64,000 bases of DNA from Hymenobacter tibetensis (GTDB taxonomy: Bacteria; Bacteroidota; Bacteroidia; Cytophagales; Hymenobacteraceae), in contig NZ_CP094669.1 of NCBI RefSeq assembly GCF_022827545.1, forward strand, positions 834,001 to 898,000, given 5' to 3'. The notes under the pieces were generated by a model. That model did not search any database. It had not been told where the DNA came from and saw only the letters and a program-made list of their open reading frames with translations. Shown piece by piece: positions 59,889 through 64,000 of the stretch. Each line of letters begins with the position of its first letter. Positions within the stretch are counted from its first letter, which is position 1. A program made the translations under genes and the position numbers.

Positions 59889-62024
59889 ATGAAACACCTT
59901 GTACTCGTTGGCGGGCTGTTAGCCTTACTTGTAGGTTTCATCCCGCCCGTTCAGGCCCAAGTGGGCGTCGGGACTACCACCCCCGATGCCTCGGCGGCCT
60001 TGCATATCAGCGCTACCAACAAGGGGGTGCTGTTCCCACAAGTCAGCTTGGCTTCGCTCACCGATGCGGCGGCCGTGCCGAGCCCGGCCCCGAGCTTGCT
60101 GGTGTACAATACCAACGCGGCGCTGAGTGGGGGCGTGGGGTTCTACTACAACGCTGGCACCACCGCCGCGCCCGCCTGGACTAAGCTCACTACCGGTGCC
60201 ACGCCAACCGGAGCCGGCTGGAACCTAACCGGCAACCCCGCTACCGACCCCGCCCGCAATTTCCTTGGCACCACCGATTCGCAGCCGCTGGTGCTGCGCA
60301 CTCAAGGCATCGAGCAGGCGCGGCTGGGAGTGAACGGGGCGTGGTGGCTGGGGTACCCGGTCGGTACATTCCCTTTTGTGGTGTCTGGCAACGTGCTGGT
60401 GGGCTACCAAGCGGGCGGCGCTCTTACGCCTACCGCCGGCACCATTAATACCGCAGCGCGCGGCGTGGCGAACATTTTTCTGGGAGTGCGGGCAGGAGCG
60501 ACCACAACGATTGGCAGCGGCAACACCTTCATTGGCAATAGCGCGGGCGAGGACAACGTATCCGGCACCGATAATATATTTATAGGCGGGGGAGCCGGCG
60601 GCAACAATACCAGCGGGGGAACCAACATTATGATAGGCTCCTCGGCGGGGCGCGACAACCAAACCGGCAGCAACAACTATTTCGTTGGCTTCTTTGCGGG
60701 CCTCAAGAACACTGCTTCCAACAACTTCTTTGTTGGTTTTCGGACGGGCTTAAACAACTACACCGGCACCAACAACCATTTCGAAGGGTACGAGGCGGGC
60801 ACCGACAATACGGCTAGCAACAATCAGTTTGTGGGCTACCAGGCCGGCACGGTGAACACCACCGGCACGGCCAACACCTTCGAGGGCAACCAGACTGGCT
60901 TCTTCAATACCACTGGGTCGCGCAACGCCTACCTGGGCTTTAAGGCCGGCTACCGGTTGGCTGGCTCCGACAATACTGCGCTCGGCAATGCTGCCGGCTC
61001 GGGCGCTACCAGTCCCGGGGGAACGGAGCTGGCCATTGATCAAGTGACGCTGATTGGTAGCCAAGCCGGGCAAAACAACACCGCCGACCGTCTATTGGCT
61101 ATCGGCTACCAAGCCGGGCAGTCTAATACCGGCGACACCAACCAGTTCATGGGGTACCAGGCGGGCCGGTCCAACACCAGCGGCACCAACAACTACGCCA
61201 GCGGCTACGGGGCTGGCGTGAACCTAACCACCGGCGACAACAACGCGCTGGTTGGCATTCGGGCCGCCACCAACGTCAGCAACGGCTCCAACAACACCAC
61301 TTTGGGCTATAACGCTGGCCAAACGGTAGCGAATGGCTCCAACAACACCCTGCTGGGCTACCAAACTGATGTGAGCAGCAGTACGCTAAGCTACGCCACG
61401 GCCCTTGGCTCGGGAGCCGAGGCCAGCACCAGCAACACAATGGCGTTGGGGGGCAACACGACCACCAACCGGGTGCGGGTGGGTATCGGGACGGGGGCGC
61501 CCAACACCCGCCTGAGCATCACGCCCGGCTTGACCGAAGCTAAAATCACGCTCTACGACGCGAATCCTACCAACCACTACGGCTTCGGCGTGAGTGCCTT
61601 CCAACTCAACTACCACGTGGGAGCCACCACCGACCACCACGTGTTTTACGCGGGCGGCAAAAACGGCGACGGTGCCGAGCTGCTGCGCATCACGGGCACA
61701 GGCGAGGTGAACCGGCCGTCTACGGCCGCCGCCAACCTGCTGCCCGTAGCTTATGGCCGAGTGGTGAACACCACTGTCAACACCTTTCCCGCGGTCTTGG
61801 CGGGTATCAACACCATCAATGGCGAGGTGGATATGCAATTCATTGGAGCGCCACTAGCCAACGCTGATTTATCGAATGCGACCATCATCGTCACGTGCAT
61901 CACCGCGGGCCGGGTAGCGGTGGCCCGTGGCACCAGCAGTGGCCACATTATCGTCAACGTCACCAATCCTAGCTCCAATGCCGGAGCACCCGGCGACTTT
62001 CAATTTGTAGTGTACCGGCCTTAG
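59889..62024 (+). CDS. Secreted repeat protein (YadA-head/fibre-like beta-solenoid)
   Basis: A 711-residue protein with a signal peptide (residues 1-24) and the bacteroidete fibre N-terminus QVGVGTTTPDASAALHI...GVLFPQ. Residues about 212-495 hold some 17 tandem repeats of 16-17 residues, consensus N-x-F-x-G-x-x-A-G-x-x-N-T-x-G-x-N, a pattern likely to form a left-handed beta-roll as in YadA heads. A C-terminal domain follows (VGIGTGAPNTRLSITPG..., GEVDMQFIGAPLAN..., FQFVVYRP). No S74 endosialidase chaperone and no classic T9SS tail is seen. It could be an adhesin or surface fibre. Confidence 0.8.
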   Translation: MKHLVLVGGLLALLVGFIPPVQAQVGVGTTTPDASAALHISATNKGVLFPQVSLASLTDAAAVPSPAPSLLVYNTNAALSGGVGFYYNAGTTAAPAWTKLTTGATPTGAGWNLTGNPATDPARNFLGTTDSQPLVLRTQGIEQARLGVNGAWWLGYPVGTFPFVVSGNVLVGYQAGGALTPTAGTINTAARGVANIFLGVRAGATTTIGSGNTFIGNSAGEDNVSGTDNIFIGGGAGGNNTSGGTNIMIGSSAGRDNQTGSNNYFVGFFAGLKNTASNNFFVGFRTGLNNYTGTNNHFEGYEAGTDNTASNNQFVGYQAGTVNTTGTANTFEGNQTGFFNTTGSRNAYLGFKAGYRLAGSDNTALGNAAGSGATSPGGTELAIDQVTLIGSQAGQNNTADRLLAIGYQAGQSNTGDTNQFMGYQAGRSNTSGTNNYASGYGAGVNLTTGDNNALVGIRAATNVSNGSNNTTLGYNAGQTVANGSNNTLLGYQTDVSSSTLSYATALGSGAEASTSNTMALGGNTTTNRVRVGIGTGAPNTRLSITPGLTEAKITLYDANPTNHYGFGVSAFQLNYHVGATTDHHVFYAGGKNGDGAELLRITGTGEVNRPSTAAANLLPVAYGRVVNTTVNTFPAVLAGINTINGEVDMQFIGAPLANADLSNATIIVTCITAGRVAVARGTSSGHIIVNVTNPSSNAGAPGDFQFVVYRP

Positions 62025-62125
62025 GTGTCAACTGGGCGCAGAGCAGATTGCTTGCGACTGGTTTTCAGCGGCCTTCCTCAACTCCCACAACCTTCCATTC
62101 CACAAGTCTTCCTTCCCTATTTTCT

Positions 62126-62683
62126 ATGAAATCTTTACCAATTCTCCGCTTGCTACTGCTGCCTGGCTTGCTCTTGTTCGCGGCCGGCTGCGACAAAGAC
62201 GACGATAACGACAATGCCCCCTCTAAAGCGGCGCAGCTCACGGCCGTTACGTGGAAAGAAAGCGGTTCTTCGCTGGTCGTGAATGGCGTGGAAGGCAAGC
62301 AAACCACCCCGCCTGCCACCGCCGACAGCTACAAATTCAACCCCGATGGCAAAGTGGTGCTCACGGAGGCCAACGGCACCGTCACGAACGGTACGTGGGC
62401 GTTGGCCAGCAACGACAGCCAGCTTACGGTAACGCTCAGCGGCCAAACCCAAACGCAGCAAATCTTCGCGCTGACGGCTACCAGCTTCTCGGCGGGATTC
62501 AGCTTCACGGGCGCGCAGGTGCAGACTGCGCTGGCTGGCCAACCGGTGGCCGGCGTGCCCAACGGTCTGATTGCGCTGATTTTATTGTCGGCAAGTGGCT
62601 TTACTTTTCCGCCCAACACGCCCACCCTCAACGCCAACCAGATTACGAGCCTGGAGCTGCGCACCAACCTGGTGCCGAAGTAG
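62126..62683 (+). CDS. Lipocalin-like lipoprotein
   Basis: A 185-residue lipoprotein (MKSLPILRLLLLPGLLLFAAGC, lipobox FAAGC, Cys22), followed by an acidic DKDDDNDN spacer. The body reads as a small beta-barrel (LTAVTWKESGSSLVVNG...YKFNPDGKVVLTEANGTVTNGTWALASNDSQLTVTLSG), the pattern of lipocalin_5-type bacteroidete lipoproteins. It lies 101 bases after the repeat protein in the same direction. ATG 62126 preferred over 62048. Confidence 0.8.
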   Translation: MKSLPILRLLLLPGLLLFAAGCDKDDDNDNAPSKAAQLTAVTWKESGSSLVVNGVEGKQTTPPATADSYKFNPDGKVVLTEANGTVTNGTWALASNDSQLTVTLSGQTQTQQIFALTATSFSAGFSFTGAQVQTALAGQPVAGVPNGLIALILLSASGFTFPPNTPTLNANQITSLELRTNLVPK

Positions 62684-62773
62684 GAGCGGGGGCGGCCGGT
62701 GGTCGTTTGGGTTCCACAGCCTGCTTGCTATTGAGTATTTCTTCTGCCTTTCAACATCCATCCGCTAGTTATT

Positions 62774-63316
62774 ATGAGTGCCTTCCACTATTTCTTGCGT
62801 TCTATTGTACCGCTACTTGGCTCTGGCCTTTTGCTGTTAAGCGCCTGCGGCGACGATAAGGACGATAACGATGCCCCCGCTACCGGCGACGGCACCGTGA
62901 CCTGGACCCACAACGGGACCACCTATACCAGCACTGTCTATTCAGTTGCTGTTGTCGATGGCGCCGATAAAATCATCGTCTCGGGTAGTTCTGCTGACAT
63001 GAAAAATACTGTGTCGCTGGGCTTGCAGGGAATAGGGACCAAGGGCGCGGCCACCTACGACTTGCGCAAAGGCTCGGTGCTCGACAACTTGCCCGTGGGC
63101 GCTCTTACGCTGACCGCCGGCACAACGGGCGTCACCTATAACTCGCTTTACGGCCCGGCCGTCAGCAACGGCACCATCACGGTAACGCAGTACGACAAAG
63201 CCGGGCAGAAAATCAGTGGCACGTTCAGCTTCACGGCCGGCGCTATGCCCAATACCAGTGCCACCGGCTCGCAGAGCGTAACCAGCGGCAGCTTCAGCTT
63301 CACCAAGTTCCGGTAA
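62774..63316 (+). CDS. DUF6252-like lipoprotein
   Basis: A 180-residue lipoprotein (MSAFHYFLRSIVPLLGSGLLLLSAC, Cys25; acidic GDDKDDND spacer) with a beta-rich body (VTWTHNGTTYTSTVYSVAVVDGADKIIVSGSS..., KISGTFSFTAG..., VTSGSFSFTKFR). The C-terminal SGSFSFTKF pattern is typical of DUF6252-type surface lipoproteins. Same operon as the lipocalin-like lipoprotein, 90 bases upstream of it. Confidence 0.78.
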   Translation: MSAFHYFLRSIVPLLGSGLLLLSACGDDKDDNDAPATGDGTVTWTHNGTTYTSTVYSVAVVDGADKIIVSGSSADMKNTVSLGLQGIGTKGAATYDLRKGSVLDNLPVGALTLTAGTTGVTYNSLYGPAVSNGTITVTQYDKAGQKISGTFSFTAGAMPNTSATGSQSVTSGSFSFTKFR

Positions 63317-63320
63317 GGTC

Positions 63321-64000
63321 ATGCGTTCCTTCCACACCATGAAGTTGGCACTCCAAAGCTGCTTGCTGCTTTTGCTGCTGGCCTCTACCTCGCTCCGGGC
63401 CCAAGTGGGCGTGGGCACCACCACTCCCGACGCCAAAGCGGCGCTGGATATTCAGGCTGCCGACAAAGGCCTGCTGATTCCGCGCCTGACGGCCGCGCAA
63501 CGCCTAGCTATTGCCAGTCCCCCGCAGGGCCTGATGGTATACCAAACCGATGGTACTACGTCGGGCGGAGCGCAAACCGGCTTTTGGTACTATGCCGGTG
63601 CGCCGGCGCAATGGGTGTTTCTGAACCCTACGTCCGGTAATAGTGGCCTTGTTTTACCCTACACGGGCACGGTGGCCGTGGAGGCATCCGCGTTCAGTAT
63701 TACCAATACCGCCTTCGACAGTGAAGCCCTGAGTGGTACTACAACAAACGACGATGCCGCGGGCGTGGTGGGGCGCAACACCAATACCACGAGCACCCAG
63801 GGAATTGGGGTGAAGGGTACCTCGCGGGGTGGCACGGGCGTAAGCGGTACGGCTTTTACCAGCGGGGTAGGGGTAGCCGGTGAGTCGGTGGGTGGCACAG
63901 GTCTATGGGGCACCAGTACCACGGGCGTGGCCGTGAAAGGCGCCAAGCCGAACGGCTCCACCGTGCGGGGCCGCGTAGCCGAATTCACCAACGCCAGCGC
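63321..64000 (+). CDS. Second secreted fibre-like protein (3' end outside window)
   Basis: Begins 4 bases after the preceding stop at ATG 63321, or at ATG 63339 (MKLALQSCLLLLLLASTSLRAQ signal peptide, more likely). The N-terminus QVGVGTTTPDAKAALDIQAADKGLLIPRLT closely matches that of the 711-residue repeat protein. The visible part then turns to Gly/Thr/Val-rich repeats (GVKGTSRGGTGVSGTAFTSGVGVAGESVGG...). Truncated by the window; length and C-terminal domain unknown. Confidence 0.8.
   Translation, partial: MRSFHTMKLALQSCLLLLLLASTSLRAQVGVGTTTPDAKAALDIQAADKGLLIPRLTAAQRLAIASPPQGLMVYQTDGTTSGGAQTGFWYYAGAPAQWVFLNPTSGNSGLVLPYTGTVAVEASAFSITNTAFDSEALSGTTTNDDAAGVVGRNTNTTSTQGIGVKGTSRGGTGVSGTAFTSGVGVAGESVGGTGLWGTSTTGVAVKGAKPNGSTVRGRVAEFTNAS

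Noticed and set aside
60522..61364. Regular tandem pattern that could suggest a CRISPR array
   Set aside because: The units are 48-51 bases of coding repeat, diverged at DNA level and in frame; they encode the 16-17 residue protein repeat.

Overview
The window looks like chromosomal DNA of a GC-rich member of the Bacteroidota, most likely Hymenobacter or a close relative in the Cytophagales. The pointers are type IX secretion (T9SS) C-terminal sorting domains, housekeeping promoters of the TTG-N19/20-TAnnTTTG type, no recognisable Shine-Dalgarno sequences, a hybrid one-protein two-component regulator, a dipeptidyl-peptidase IV, glycine-zipper and SusE-era style lipoproteins, and bacteroidete DUF families. 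No phage, insertion sequence or CRISPR array was seen.

Layout. 0-2.6 kb: 3' part of rtcB (off the left edge), an SRAP DNA-crosslink protein, a small membrane protein. 2.8-6.3 kb: DUF1800 then DUF1501, an exported protein pair, the second with a T9SS tail. 6.5-8.9 kb: an ECF sigma factor, a membrane anti-sigma-like protein fused to a trypsin-like protease, and a divergent Ser/Thr-rich lipoprotein. 9.2-17.3 kb: a five-gene MoxR / DUF58 / BatA-like / DUF4175-like / membrane-protein operon. 17.5-23.6 kb: GlpQ-type phosphodiesterase, PfkB, DUF2243 pair, DUF72, GreA/B-type factor, 2-hydroxyacid dehydrogenase, glycine-zipper protein. 23.8-34.4 kb: an S9 peptidase with an altered catalytic histidine, a pirin / nitroreductase / pirin / metallo-beta-lactamase-fold cluster, DPP IV, a T9SS serine hydrolase. 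34.4-45.4 kb: gluQ, endonuclease V, two DUF1990 proteins, zinc alcohol dehydrogenase, serine hydrolase, aminotransferase, DinB, SDR oxidoreductase. 45.5-54 kb: second Ser/Thr-rich lipoprotein, an odd tRNA-like RNA gene, icd, an M16 peptidase, dnaX. 54.2-64 kb: a 1389-residue hybrid sensor/regulator, a LuxR-type regulator, then a run of secreted repeat proteins and lipoproteins that leaves the window.

Main results. (1) The ECF sigma gene, the divergent lipoprotein gene and a distant lipoprotein gene at 45.8 kb all carry the same promoter, GGGTTACC-N14-GTATnAA, and I found no other copy of it in the window. This suggests a small envelope regulon, with an unusual protease-fused anti-sigma candidate beside the sigma gene. 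(2) At 46.06-46.17 kb there is a free-standing RNA gene with its own consensus promoter and terminator. It folds like a Leu-type class II tRNA but has a CUC anticodon, a pyrimidine at position 37 and a very long variable arm. (3) dnaX contains ten consecutive A residues at codons 420-423, where a slip in either direction meets a stop at once; this predicts a 423-424 residue gamma form beside the 722-residue tau. (4) An S9 peptidase keeps its Ser and Asp but has Asn where the family has its catalytic His.

Coordinates were worked out by hand from the sequence. Family names come from motif recognition, not from database searches.
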